Program-made: the position numbers and the translations under genes
Notes under the pieces: generated by a model
Told to the model about the DNA's origin: nothing
The model's database searches: none
The model's input: the letters and a program-made list of their open reading frames with translations, nothing else
In this document: positions 33,336 through 43,296 of the stretch, piece after piece
How the letters are laid out: each line of letters opens with the position of its first letter
Position numbering within the stretch: position 1 is the first letter of the stretch
Assembly (NCBI GenBank): GCA_017610205.1
Contig: JAFCCL010000007.1
Location: 57,728-121,727, forward strand
Length of the DNA: 64,000 nucleotides
Reading direction: 5' to 3'
Origin: Candidatus Iainarchaeum sp.
GTDB taxonomy: Archaea > Iainarchaeota > Iainarchaeia > Iainarchaeales > GCA-2688035

Positions 33336-34073
33336 ATGGATAACAAAGAATTAAACGCATTGCTTGAAAAAATCGGCTTGACCGAATATGAAAGCAAAAC
33401 ACTTGGAACCCTTTTCAAAATGGGTGAAGCAGAGGCTCCTGCCATAAGCAGGATTGCACAGGTTCCAAAAACAAGGGTTTACGACGTTCTTGACAAACTT
33501 GTTGAAAAAAACCTCGTAATAGAAATAAGAGGAAGACCAAAAAGATACAGGGGAATAGAAGCCAAAAAGGCATTTGACCTAATTTTGCAAAAAAGAAAAG
33601 ACGAACTACAGGACCTTGAAAAAAGGGTTGCCGGAGTAGAAAGTTTTATTGCAAACGCTGGTGGAAAAGAAGAACAAGGCGAAAGAGTAATGAAAGTAAA
33701 GGACAAATATGATTTTGAAAGAATTCTTGCACAGGAAATTGCAAAGGCAAAAACAAGCATTGTTGGATTTTCAGAACTTACAGACAAAGAGCCTGTAGTA
33801 AAAGAAGCAATTGAAGCCGCAGGCCAAAAAAAGGTCGGAATAAAACTCATTAACACATTTCAAAACCAGTGGCTGCAAAAGGCTGCTGACACAAAACAGT
33901 TAGAACACGGATTGAATGCATACATTGTTGACAACAAAAGGGTTGTTCTTGCATTAAGTGACTTCAAGCAAGACAAACCAGAATACTACTTTACAATATT
34001 CAACGAACACAAGCCAATGGTAAACGCATTGCAGCACTATTTTGATAAATGCTGGCAACAGGCAAAAAAATAA
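33336..34073 (+). CDS. TrmB-family transcriptional regulator
   Basis: TrmB proteins are archaeal regulators, often of sugar metabolism. The 245-aa protein has an N-terminal winged helix-turn-helix (residues about 5-75, with GLTEYESKTLGTLFKMG, AQVPKTRVYDVLDKLVEKNLV and GRPKRYRG), a short coiled coil (85-105), and a C-terminal sensor-like domain (from about 120) resembling the phospholipase-D-like/TrmBL region. The start is supported by GGAG at 33328-33331. A palindrome overlaps its own promoter. It converges with the phosphatase gene, 3 nt away. The ligand and targets are unknown. Confidence 0.88.
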   Translation: MDNKELNALLEKIGLTEYESKTLGTLFKMGEAEAPAISRIAQVPKTRVYDVLDKLVEKNLVIEIRGRPKRYRGIEAKKAFDLILQKRKDELQDLEKRVAGVESFIANAGGKEEQGERVMKVKDKYDFERILAQEIAKAKTSIVGFSELTDKEPVVKEAIEAAGQKKVGIKLINTFQNQWLQKAADTKQLEHGLNAYIVDNKRVVLALSDFKQDKPEYYFTIFNEHKPMVNALQHYFDKCWQQAKK

Positions 34074-34075
34074 AG

Positions 34076-34633
34076 CTATAAATGATTAGTGCAGTTTAAG
34101 AGATGCACACAATGCTTTTTGTCTTCCCTAATTTCAAACACAGTAATTGAAGCATTTGGCGGGCAGGCAATCTTTTTCAAAGGCTGATTCAAAATAACTC
34201 TCTCCAACGCCTTGTTTATTCCAATATGCCCAACAAAAACAACAACGCCGTTTGGATGAGCTTTGTAGGACTTGTCAAGAACTTTCTTAACACGCTTCAT
34301 CATACTTGCCTTGCTTTCAATTTTCTTTGGCCTGTTCTTCCAGTCAACAGCAGGTGCCTTTTTACCGGCATACTTTCCAAGAAAAGTTTCCCTCAAATTC
34401 TTTGAAAGATGCAAAGGAGTTTTTGGATGAAATGCAAGAATTTCCTTTGCAGTATTTTTTGCCCTTGCCAAATCACTTGAATAAACTGCATCAATCTTTT
34501 TGTTCTTAAGCCTTAACGCAAGCTTTTTTGCCTGCATTACACCCTTCTTTGAAAGAGTTCCAAACTTTTGCCCCTGCAAAATCCCATTCCTGTTTTCCAC
34601 AGTTTCCCCATGCCTTGTAAGAATAAGCTTCAT
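34076..34633 (-). CDS. Histidine phosphatase superfamily (phosphoglycerate mutase-like)
   Basis: The enzyme family transfers or removes phosphate through a catalytic His. The 185-aa protein has the signature LTRHGET (His8) at the N-terminus, Arg and Glu positions in YSSDLARAKNTA and RETFLGKYAGK, and the second His in VGHIG near residue 140. The substrate cannot be deduced: sugar phosphatase or cofactor phosphatase activities are both possible. It lies between a convergent TrmB regulator and the divergent GluRS gene. Confidence 0.9.
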   Translation of the reverse strand: MKLILTRHGETVENRNGILQGQKFGTLSKKGVMQAKKLALRLKNKKIDAVYSSDLARAKNTAKEILAFHPKTPLHLSKNLRETFLGKYAGKKAPAVDWKNRPKKIESKASMMKRVKKVLDKSYKAHPNGVVVFVGHIGINKALERVILNQPLKKIACPPNASITVFEIREDKKHCVHLLNCTNHL

Positions 34634-34692
34634 GTCAGTAAAATTGGGGTTTGAACAGGAATAAAAGATTAACTAACCATTATTGAATTGAT

Positions 34693-36315
34693 ATGGGTAT
34701 TGAAGGAGATGCATACAGGTACGCAGTAAAAAATGCTATTTTGCACAATGGCAAGGCAAGCTCTGGAGCAATTGTGGGAAAAATTAAGGCACTTTACCCA
34801 AAGCTTGACATAAAAAAAACAATGGAAATTGCACTTGAAGCCGTAAAAAAGGCAAACTCGCTTGACGAAAATGAACTTAAAAAAGAATTTGAAAAATTTG
34901 AAAAACAGGGATGGGAACTAAAGCCAAAAGAAAAAGAGGAAAAATTGCCATTGCTTGAATGGGCAAAAAAGGAAAAAGTAGTAACAAGATATGCTCCAAA
35001 TCCCAACGGCCCTTTTCATTTAGGAAATGCAAGAACAGCAGTGCTAAGCAAAGAGTATGCAAAAAGGCATGATGGCAAATTTATTTTGCGATTTGACGAC
35101 ACAGATCCAAAGGTAAAAAAGCCAATAGCAAACGCAGAACGAATTTTTAAAGAAGACCTGCACTGGCTTGACTGTGACCCTGACGAAACATTTTTTGCAT
35201 CAGACAGACTTGATATTTACTACAGCTACCTTAAAACTACACTGCAAAAAGGCTTTGCATACATTTGCCAGTGCAAATCAGAGGAATGGCGTGAAAAGAT
35301 TAAGAAAAAACAGGCATGCCCATGCAGGGAAATTAAGGCAAGGGAACAGGTTAAATTGTTTGACAAAATGCTGAAAGGAGAAGTAAAAGAGGGAACAGCA
35401 GTCATTCGCATCAAAACAAACCTTGAACACAAGGATCCAAGCACTAGGGATTGGTGGGCTGCAAAAATTGTTGACAAAGCAATTCATACAAATCCAAATG
35501 CAATAGGAAAACATGTTTGGCCAAGCTACAATTTTGCCTCAGCAATTGACGACCACTTGCTTAAAGTTACACTTGTTATAAGAGGACAGGAGCACGAGCA
35601 AAACAAAACCAAACAGGAATTCCTTTACAAATATCTTGGATGGAAATATCCGCACTGCTTTCACATTGGAAGAATTAGCCTGCCTGGATTAATGCTTAGC
35701 ACAAGCAAAATAAAAGAAGGAATAGAAAAGGGGCAGTACTCTGGATGGGATGACCCAAGGCTTGGCACAATAAGGGCTTTTAGAAGAAGGGGTTTTAAGC
35801 CAGAGGTTTTGAAAGAAGCATTGTTTGATTTGGGCGTTAACACAAACGATTCAGTTGTCCAGTGGGCAAAATTAATTGACTTAAATAAAAAGCTTATTGA
35901 ACCTGAAAGTGAAAGAATGGCTTTTTTTGAAGAGCCATTACAGCTTGACATTCATCTTGCCCCAGGCCAGATGGGAAAATTGCTTGTAAACAAAAAGGCT
36001 TTTGAAAAATTCAAAAAAGGAAATGTTGTAAGACTAAGGCAACTTTTTAATGTTAAAATTACAAAAAAAGACCCTTTGCAGGTTTTTGCAGATTTTGTCG
36101 GAACAGCAAAAGTAAACAAGCCAATTGTCGGATGGTTCAGGGAAGGAAAAGATGTTGAAATTGTAATGGACGACGACTCAAAAAAGCTTGGAATTGCCGA
36201 CAATAAAATTGCAGGAAAAGAAAAAGGCGACAGAGTATACTTTGACGGTCTTGGATTCTGCATAATTGACGCAATTGAAGAAGGAAAAATAATGCTAAGA
36301 TTTACGCACAAGTAA
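34693..36315 (+). CDS. gltX: Glutamyl-tRNA synthetase (archaeal type)
   Basis: Charges tRNA-Glu, and in archaea usually also tRNA-Gln for later amidation. The 540-aa protein has the class I signature as HLGN at residues 109-112 (in APNPNGPFHLGNAR) and a KMSKS-equivalent LSTSK at about 334-338. The archaeal/eukaryotic-type beta-barrel anticodon domain makes up the C-terminal third. The N-terminal 90 residues are the archaeal extension. A TATA-like AATAAAAG about 25 nt upstream supports the ATG at 34693. The non-discriminating role is inferred; amidotransferase genes are not in view. Confidence 0.96.
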   Translation: MGIEGDAYRYAVKNAILHNGKASSGAIVGKIKALYPKLDIKKTMEIALEAVKKANSLDENELKKEFEKFEKQGWELKPKEKEEKLPLLEWAKKEKVVTRYAPNPNGPFHLGNARTAVLSKEYAKRHDGKFILRFDDTDPKVKKPIANAERIFKEDLHWLDCDPDETFFASDRLDIYYSYLKTTLQKGFAYICQCKSEEWREKIKKKQACPCREIKAREQVKLFDKMLKGEVKEGTAVIRIKTNLEHKDPSTRDWWAAKIVDKAIHTNPNAIGKHVWPSYNFASAIDDHLLKVTLVIRGQEHEQNKTKQEFLYKYLGWKYPHCFHIGRISLPGLMLSTSKIKEGIEKGQYSGWDDPRLGTIRAFRRRGFKPEVLKEALFDLGVNTNDSVVQWAKLIDLNKKLIEPESERMAFFEEPLQLDIHLAPGQMGKLLVNKKAFEKFKKGNVVRLRQLFNVKITKKDPLQVFADFVGTAKVNKPIVGWFREGKDVEIVMDDDSKKLGIADNKIAGKEKGDRVYFDGLGFCIIDAIEEGKIMLRFTHK

Positions 36316-36470
36316 AAAAAAGAGGTGTTTGATATCACAAAAATTGGAAAAAAGGAAAGCCCGAATACGAGAAAATGGAAGAGAATAAAACAGGAAAAAA
36401 TAGAGTAATTGCCTGGATTAACAAGCTTTTTAAACATTCTCAGGGACAATTATTTTAGGAAAAAATTCTT

Positions 36471-36530
36471 TTTTCTGCCGATGAAAAATGAAGCCGCTTT
36501 TTAAGGCGGCGGAGGAGGTGTAGCAGAAAA
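36471..36530 (+). promoter_or_regulatory. Structured leader of L7Ae mRNA, start codon in the stem
   Basis: TTTTCTGC (36471-36478) pairs perfectly with GCAGAAAA (36523-36530), whose last A is the first base of the L7Ae ATG. Inside, GCCGC (36493-36497) pairs with GCGGC (36506-36510) around an 8-nt loop. The RBS GGAGGAGGTG (36511-36520) lies in a large internal loop facing a GATGA/ATGAA-containing strand, which is rich in the GA steps used by kink-turns. L7Ae is a kink-turn-binding protein, so autoregulation is plausible. An exact kink-turn was not derived. Confidence 0.45.
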
Positions 36531-36895
36531 TGGCTAACTTAGTGAAATTTGAGGTTCCTGAGAAACTTATGCAGGAACAGCTTTCCGTTGTTGAAAAAGC
36601 AAAAGGCAAGGGAAAAATAAAAATTGGAGTAAACGAAGTAACAAAAGCTATTGAAAGAGGCGTTGCAAAGCTTGTGCTGATTGCACAGGATGTTAGCCCT
36701 CCTGAAATAGTTATGCATTTGCCTTTGCTGTGCAAGGAAAAAAATGTACCTGTTAGTGTTGTCCAAACCAAAAAGGCATTGGGTGAAAAAACAGGCATTG
36801 CAGTTAGCACTGCAGCAATCGCAGTTATTGACGAAGGTGATGCAAAAAAGGAGCTGGCTGAAGTGGTAAAAAAAATCACTGAGCTTGCAAAGTAA
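36530..36895 (+). CDS. rpl7ae: Ribosomal protein L7Ae (eL8 family)
   Basis: A kink-turn RNA-binding protein, part of the ribosome and also of box C/D and H/ACA guide RNPs and archaeal RNase P. The 121-aa protein shows IKIGVNEVTKAIERGVAKLVLIAQDVSPPEIV, and the later LCKEKNVPVSVV and KKALGEKTG. The start is preceded by the strong RBS GGAGGAGGTG. It heads a second translation operon, with S28e 12 nt downstream. Confidence 0.97.
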   Translation: MANLVKFEVPEKLMQEQLSVVEKAKGKGKIKIGVNEVTKAIERGVAKLVLIAQDVSPPEIVMHLPLLCKEKNVPVSVVQTKKALGEKTGIAVSTAAIAVIDEGDAKKELAEVVKKITELAK

Positions 36896-36907
36896 GGTGG
36901 TTTAATA

Positions 36908-37114
36908 ATGGATGCGGGAACACCGGCAGAAGTTGTTGAAATTGTAAAAAGGACAGGCGTTCACGGAGAGGTAACGCAGGTCCTGTGCAAAATTCTTGAA
37001 GGCATTGAAAAAGGCCGTGTAAAAAGAAGAAATTGCAAGGGCAATGTACAAAAAGGAGATGTCTTGATTCTCTTAAATACTGAAAGAGAAGCCAAGGAAA
37101 TAAAAACAAGGTAA
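36908..37114 (+). CDS. rps28e: Ribosomal protein S28e (eS28)
   Basis: A small archaeal/eukaryotic small-subunit protein, 68 aa. It has [24 protein letters not shown] and the C-terminal [16 protein letters not shown]. The order L7Ae-S28e-L24e-Ndk is a conserved archaeal arrangement. Confidence 0.96.
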   Translation: MDAGTPAEVVEIVKRTGVHGEVTQVLCKILEGIEKGRVKRRNCKGNVQKGDVLILLNTEREAKEIKTR

Positions 37115-37132
37115 GGGAGAGTGTTGAAAAAA

Positions 37133-37417
37133 ATGGCGGAATGTTCTTTTTGCGGTAAAAAATTGAAGCTAGGAACAGGCTTTTTGTATGTAAAAAAAGA
37201 TGGCACAGCCTTGTTTTTCTGCAGCAGAAAATGTGAAAAAAATCTGCTAAAACTTAAAAGAAAGCCAATTGCTACAAAGTGGACAAAGGCATATATCAAA
37301 GCCAAGGAAGCAAGCAAAGCAGGCTCAAAGAAAGTTAAAAAAGAAAGGGTTGTAGAAAAAAAGGAAAAACCAAAGAAAACAAAGAAGAAGAAAGTTAGGA
37401 AAAAGAAAAAGAGGTGA
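37133..37417 (+). CDS. rpl24e: Ribosomal protein L24e (eL24) with basic tail
   Basis: A zinc-binding archaeal/eukaryotic large-subunit protein. CSFCGKKL (Cys4, Cys7) and FFCSRKCEKN form the four-Cys site. After about residue 60 there is a Lys-rich tail of about 35 residues; the usual archaeal protein is about 60-65 aa. The ATG at 37133 is used; in-frame GTG and TTG codons lie 9-12 nt upstream. Its stop overlaps the RBS region of ndk. Confidence 0.94.
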   Translation: MAECSFCGKKLKLGTGFLYVKKDGTALFFCSRKCEKNLLKLKRKPIATKWTKAYIKAKEASKAGSKKVKKERVVEKKEKPKKTKKKKVRKKKKR

Positions 37418-37425
37418 AAGTAAGT

Positions 37426-37899
37426 ATGCGGCAGACTCTGGTAATCATAAAACCTGATGCAGTAAACAGATGCATTGCAGGCAAAGTAATTCAAAGATTT
37501 GAAGAAAAAGGCCTGCAGATAAAGGCAATGAAAATGGAGCTGCTGCAGCCATATGTCCTCAAAGAACACTATGCCCACCTCAAAGATAAAAAGTTCTTTG
37601 AGGGTCTTATAAGCTATATGGCAAGCATTCCAAGCATGCTAATGATTTTGGAAGGAAAGGATGCTGTAAAGGTTGTAAGGAAAATGGTTGGTTCAACCCA
37701 GGGAAGGGATGCAGAGCCGGGAACAATAAGAGGCGACTACAGTGTAAGCAACCAGTCAAACATAGTGCACGCTTCTGAAAACGAGGAAGCAGCAAAAGAA
37801 GAAATTAAAAGATTTTTCAAAAAAGAGGAAATCTATGAATACAAAAAAATGGACTTTGATTGGATTTACAGCAGAGACGAAACATATATGAAAAAGTAA
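37426..37899 (+). CDS. ndk: Nucleoside diphosphate kinase
   Basis: Equilibrates nucleoside di- and triphosphates through a phospho-His. The 157-aa protein has TLVIIKPDAVNR at the N-terminus and the catalytic His115 in SNIVHASEN. The ATG at 37426 lies 8 nt after GAGGTGA; the GTG at 37414 is less likely. The C-terminal YEYKKMDFDWIYS is an archaeal-type end. A dUTPase gene follows 17 nt later. Confidence 0.97.
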   Translation: MRQTLVIIKPDAVNRCIAGKVIQRFEEKGLQIKAMKMELLQPYVLKEHYAHLKDKKFFEGLISYMASIPSMLMILEGKDAVKVVRKMVGSTQGRDAEPGTIRGDYSVSNQSNIVHASENEEAAKEEIKRFFKKEEIYEYKKMDFDWIYSRDETYMKK

Positions 37900-37916
37900 T
37901 TTGGAAAAGTGTTTGA

Positions 37917-38351
37917 ATGGAAGTAAAGGTAAAAAAAATTCACGAAGATGCAAAAATTCCAGCATATGCCCACGAGGGAGACAGCGGAATGGACCTTTAC
38001 TCTGTAGAGGACGCGGTGCTGCAACCGGGCGAAATAAAGGTTGTGGGAACAGGACTGCAGTTTTCAATGCCAAAGGGCTTTGAAATACAGGTAAGGCCAA
38101 AAACAGGTCTTACATCCAAATTCGGGCTCACAGTACTGAACACGCCAGGAACAATTGATTCAGGCTACAGGGGAGAAGCAAAAGTAATACTAATCAACCT
38201 TGGAAAGGAAGCCTACAAGGTTGAAAAAGGAAAAAAAATTGCACAAATGGTAATAGCAAAAGTTGAAGAAGCCAAAGTGGAAGAAGTGAAAGAGTTGGAT
38301 GCTGACACAACAAGAAAAGACGGTGGCTTTGGCAGCACAGGACTTGATTAA
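37917..38351 (+). CDS. dut: dUTP diphosphatase
   Basis: Hydrolyses dUTP to dUMP, keeping uracil out of DNA and feeding dTMP synthesis. The 144-aa trimeric-type dUTPase has its motifs: DSGMDLYS (motif 1), RPKTGLTSKFGL (2), TIDSGYRGE (3), and the C-terminal RKDGGFGSTG (5). It sits between ndk and infB, which in most archaea are direct neighbours, so dut seems to be an insertion into a conserved operon. Pairing with Ndk makes metabolic sense. Confidence 0.96.
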   Translation: MEVKVKKIHEDAKIPAYAHEGDSGMDLYSVEDAVLQPGEIKVVGTGLQFSMPKGFEIQVRPKTGLTSKFGLTVLNTPGTIDSGYRGEAKVILINLGKEAYKVEKGKKIAQMVIAKVEEAKVEEVKELDADTTRKDGGFGSTGLD

Positions 38352-38367
38352 GGCCAGAGGGATTAAG

Positions 38368-40146
<1,779 letters not shown>

Positions 40147-40148
40147 AA

Positions 40149-40637
40149 ATGAAGCTTGTTATATCAGATAAAAAAACAGGAAAGGCTTACAACAAAAAAA
40201 CAGAAGAAGATGTTTTTCTCAACAAAAGAGTTGGAGACGAAGTTGACTTAGGAGTTGTAGGTTTTGCCGGATTCAAAGCAAAGATTACTGGTGGAAGCGA
40301 CAAACAGGGCTTTCCAATGAAACTAAGCATTGAAGGGCAATCAAGGAGAAAAATCCTTGTAAAAAAAGGAATTGGAATCAACATGAAAGAAAAAGGCAAA
40401 ATTGTCAGAAAAAACATGAGGGGAAATACAGTCGGCAAAGATATTGTTCAGCTTAACCTTGCAATAACAAAACAGGGCAACAAGCCAATAAGCGATTTTA
40501 TAAAACCTGTTGAAGCAAAGAAAAAAGAAACAAAAGAAAGTGCAAAAGAAAGAATGATAAAACAAAGCCTTGAAAACGTAGGCAAGGTAGAACTTGCTGA
40601 AGAGGCTAAAAACATAAAAGGAAAAGTAAGAGGTTAA
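40149..40637 (+). CDS. rps6e: Ribosomal protein S6e (eS6)
   Basis: An archaeal/eukaryotic small-subunit protein. The 162-aa protein shows LVISDKKTGKAYNKKTEED, then GFAGFKAKITGGSDKQGFPM and the RNA-binding KKGIGINMKEKGKIVRKNMRGNT. The C-terminal 35 residues are charged and longer than the usual archaeal end. It starts 2 nt after infB. Confidence 0.96.
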   Translation: MKLVISDKKTGKAYNKKTEEDVFLNKRVGDEVDLGVVGFAGFKAKITGGSDKQGFPMKLSIEGQSRRKILVKKGIGINMKEKGKIVRKNMRGNTVGKDIVQLNLAITKQGNKPISDFIKPVEAKKKETKESAKERMIKQSLENVGKVELAEEAKNIKGKVRG

Positions 40638-40643
40638 AAAAAA

Positions 40644-42068
40644 GTGAGTGAAAAAAAGGTCAAAAGCAAGCCAAAGACGGCTTCCAAAGCAAAAGCTGCC
40701 AAGCCTGAAGCAGGAAAGTCTTCAAAAGCCAAAACAGACAAAGCTTCAAAGAAAGAAGCAGGCAAGGAAGTAAAAGCCAAAGAAAGCAAAGCAGCAAAAG
40801 TTTTAGAAGGCAAGGCAGTAAAAGCTGAGGAAAAAACAGCAAAGGCAGACCAGGATTTAAAGCCAACTGCAAAAGAAAAAACAGGACAGGCTGAAATAAA
40901 CATTGGAATGGTTGGCCACGTTGACCACGGAAAAACCAGCCTTACCCAGGCTCTTACAGGCAAATGGACTGACACACACAGTGAAGAACTAAAAAGAGGC
41001 ATAAGCATAAGGCTTGGATACGCAGATGTTATATTTTACAAATGCGACCACTGCAAAGGAACTGAAGCTTATTCAACAAAACCTGTTTGTCCAACATGCG
41101 GCAAAAAGTCAAAAAAGTTGAGAAAGGTTTCGTTTGTTGATGCCCCAGGCCACGAAACTTTAATGACTACAATGCTTTCAGGAGCAGCATTAATGAACGG
41201 AGCAGTTCTTGTAATTGCCGCCAATGAAAAATGCCCACAGCCACAAACAGAAGAACATCTTACTGCATTGAAAATGGCAGGAATTGAAAAAATAGTAGTA
41301 GCACAAAATAAGATTGACCTTGTTGAAATGCCAAAAGCAAAAGAAAACATGAAGAAAATTAAAGGATTTCTTGAAAAAAAAGGATATGATAAGGTTCAGA
41401 TTATTCCAATCGCAGCAAACTTTGCAGGCAACATTGACCTGCTTATAGAATCAATGGAAAAAGAAATTCCAACCCCAAAATTTGACCTCAAAAAACCGCT
41501 TATAATGTACTGTGCAAGGTCATTTGACATAAACAAGCCTGGTTCAAAGCTAAAAGAAATGAAAGGCGGGGTTGTAGGCGGAACAATTATTCAAGGCAAA
41601 GCAATTATTGGAGAAAAAATTCTGATAAGACCAGGAATTGAAGAAAAAGAAATTTCAACAGACATAAGAAGCCTTAGTTGCAGTTCTGGAAAACTCAAAG
41701 AAGCAATTCCAGGCGGTCTTGTTGCAATAGGAACAGGACTTGATCCAAGCATTACACAAAACGACAGGTTAAGAGGCCAGGTTGTTGGCACAGAAAAAAG
41801 CCTGCCTAAGGCAACAACAGAACTTGACACAGAAATTAGTTATATTAAAAGGGTTGTTGAAAAAGTTGAAGAAAAAATAAAATCAAACGAACCTGTTGTG
41901 CTTACAATTGGCACAATGGCAGTAGTTGGAATTGTTACAAGCATAAGTGGAAGCAAAGCAAAAATTTCACTGAAAAACAAAGTAGTGGTATTGCCAGGGC
42001 AAAAAATTGCAGTAAGCAAAAAAGCAGAGGGAAGGTGGAAGTTGATTGCATACGCCGTTGCAAAATAA
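40644..42068 (+). CDS. Translation initiation factor aIF2 gamma with N-terminal extension
   Basis: The GTPase core of aIF2, which brings initiator tRNA to the small subunit. The 474-aa protein starts with a GTG at 40644. About 82 residues of Lys/Ala/Glu-rich sequence precede the G-domain, which is unusual for archaea. The P-loop GHVDHGKTS lies at 91-99; a zinc knuckle has Cys134, 137, 149 and 152; DAPGHE and NKIDL follow, then two barrel domains. The PIN-domain gene overlaps its end. Confidence 0.96.
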   Translation: MSEKKVKSKPKTASKAKAAKPEAGKSSKAKTDKASKKEAGKEVKAKESKAAKVLEGKAVKAEEKTAKADQDLKPTAKEKTGQAEINIGMVGHVDHGKTSLTQALTGKWTDTHSEELKRGISIRLGYADVIFYKCDHCKGTEAYSTKPVCPTCGKKSKKLRKVSFVDAPGHETLMTTMLSGAALMNGAVLVIAANEKCPQPQTEEHLTALKMAGIEKIVVAQNKIDLVEMPKAKENMKKIKGFLEKKGYDKVQIIPIAANFAGNIDLLIESMEKEIPTPKFDLKKPLIMYCARSFDINKPGSKLKEMKGGVVGGTIIQGKAIIGEKILIRPGIEEKEISTDIRSLSCSSGKLKEAIPGGLVAIGTGLDPSITQNDRLRGQVVGTEKSLPKATTELDTEISYIKRVVEKVEEKIKSNEPVVLTIGTMAVVGIVTSISGSKAKISLKNKVVVLPGQKIAVSKKAEGRWKLIAYAVAK

Positions 42069-42444
42069 GCCAAGGATTGCATTTGACACAAATATGCTGC
42101 TTGCAATAGGGCAGTTAAAAGTCGATGTGTTTTCAGATATTGAAAAAAAATTTGGAAAAGAAACAGAACTTGCAATTCCAAAACAGGTTTTGCAGGAACT
42201 TGAAGGATTTAAAACAGGCAATGAAAAAATGAAAAAGGACACAGGAATAGCATTGGAGGAAATTGAACAGCACAAAGTTGAAAAAAAGCAGGTTGAAGCA
42301 GAAAACGCAGACAATGCATTAGTAAAAATGGCAAAACATGGTTTTTTCGTTGCTTCAAACGATGCAGTGCTTAGAAAAAGAATAAAAGACTTTGGCGGAA
42401 AAGTTATTTACTTAAGACAAAGTCGTTTTCTTGAAATGGAATAG
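42046..42444 (+). CDS. PIN-domain protein (Fcf1/VapC-like)
   Basis: PIN domains are metal-dependent ribonucleases; the archaeal type beside aIF2 gamma is related to the rRNA-processing factor Fcf1. Acidic positions are visible in IAFDTNMLLA (Asp14), LQELEGF, ENADNALVKMA and ASNDAVLRKRI. No ATG precedes the domain. The TTG at 42046 sits 7 nt after GGTGG; the TTG at 42058 is an alternative. It overlaps aIF2 gamma by about 20 nt. The position aIF2gamma-PIN-RpoE-Spt4 is conserved in archaea, arguing for a housekeeping role and not a toxin. Confidence 0.88.
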   Translation: MHTPLQNKPRIAFDTNMLLAIGQLKVDVFSDIEKKFGKETELAIPKQVLQELEGFKTGNEKMKKDTGIALEEIEQHKVEKKQVEAENADNALVKMAKHGFFVASNDAVLRKRIKDFGGKVIYLRQSRFLEME

Positions 42445-42457
42445 GAGGAAGGCAAAA

Positions 42458-43057
42458 ATGTATAGCGTGGTAAAAATTAGGGAAAAGGTAAGGATTCCGG
42501 CAAAGCTTTTGGGCGGAAAACTTGAAAATTCAGTACTTGAAATAGTTCAAGAGGGATATGAAGGGCTTGTTGACGACGACGTCGGGCTTGTGATTGCAAT
42601 TACAAAAGCAGAAAACATTGGAGAAGGAAAAGTTGTTTTAGGCGACGAAGCAGCCTATTATGAAGCAGACATTGAAATGCTTTCATACAAACCGCTCATG
42701 CACGAGGTTGTTGAAGGAAATATTTCTGAAATAACAGAATTTGGTGCATTTATTAGAATAAGCCCAATTGAAGGACTAATCCACGTAAGTCAAATAATGG
42801 ACGATTTCATAAATTATGATGCAAAAATGCCTGGCTTTGTTGGTAAAAAAACCGGAAAAAAGATTACAGTAGATGACCAAGTTATGGCAAGAATTGTAAC
42901 AATTTCGCTTAGGGGAAATATCCAAAACAGCAAAATTGGCCTTACGATGAGACAGCCTTTCCTTGGAAAAGAAGGATGGGAGAAAAAAGAAGAAAAGGCA
43001 GCAAAAGGAAAAGCTGGTGGAAAAAAACCAGTCAAAAAAAGAAAGGAGAAAAAATAA
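42458..43057 (+). CDS. rpoE: DNA-directed RNA polymerase subunit E' (Rpb7-like)
   Basis: The stalk subunit of archaeal RNA polymerase, which binds nascent RNA. The 199-aa protein has the N-terminal RNP-like domain (MYSVVKIREKVRIP, EGYEGLVDDDVGLVIAI) and a C-terminal S1 domain (GNISEITEFGAFIRISPIEGLIHVS at about residues 88-112). A Lys-rich tail of about 25 residues ends it. The ATG at 42458 follows GGAGG. Confidence 0.96.
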   Translation: MYSVVKIREKVRIPAKLLGGKLENSVLEIVQEGYEGLVDDDVGLVIAITKAENIGEGKVVLGDEAAYYEADIEMLSYKPLMHEVVEGNISEITEFGAFIRISPIEGLIHVSQIMDDFINYDAKMPGFVGKKTGKKITVDDQVMARIVTISLRGNIQNSKIGLTMRQPFLGKEGWEKKEEKAAKGKAGGKKPVKKRKEKK

Positions 43058-43069
43058 AAGTGAGTGCTT

Positions 43070-43264
43070 ATGGTAAAAGAAAAAGCCTGCAGAAACTGTA
43101 GGATGGTTGTAGAAGAAGAAGAAAAATGCCCAAATTGCAAAGGAACCAATTTCACTACATTTTGGAGAGGGTATGTAATAATACTGGATCCTGAAAATAG
43201 TGAAATTGCAAAAAAATTGGGAACAACCAGACCTGGAAAGTTTGCATTAAGGCTAAGCCGGTAA
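43070..43264 (+). CDS. spt4: Transcription elongation factor Spt4
   Basis: The small zinc partner of Spt5, which increases RNA polymerase processivity. The 64-aa protein has CRNCRMVVEEEEKCPNC (Cys7, 10, 20, 23) as the zinc site and the C-terminal RGYVIILDPENSEIAKKLG typical of archaeal Spt4. A GTG at 43064 is an alternative start. Neighbours RpoE and S24e are conserved; Spt5 itself is not in this window. Confidence 0.95.
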   Translation: MVKEKACRNCRMVVEEEEKCPNCKGTNFTTFWRGYVIILDPENSEIAKKLGTTRPGKFALRLSR

Positions 43265-43296
43265 AAAAAAATAAAAAAAAATGGCAGGTGAATTGA

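Noticed and set aside
36325..36408. 27-codon GTG frame after gltX
   Set aside because: Very short, Lys-rich, without a convincing RBS or any family features; probably spacer before the L7Ae promoter.
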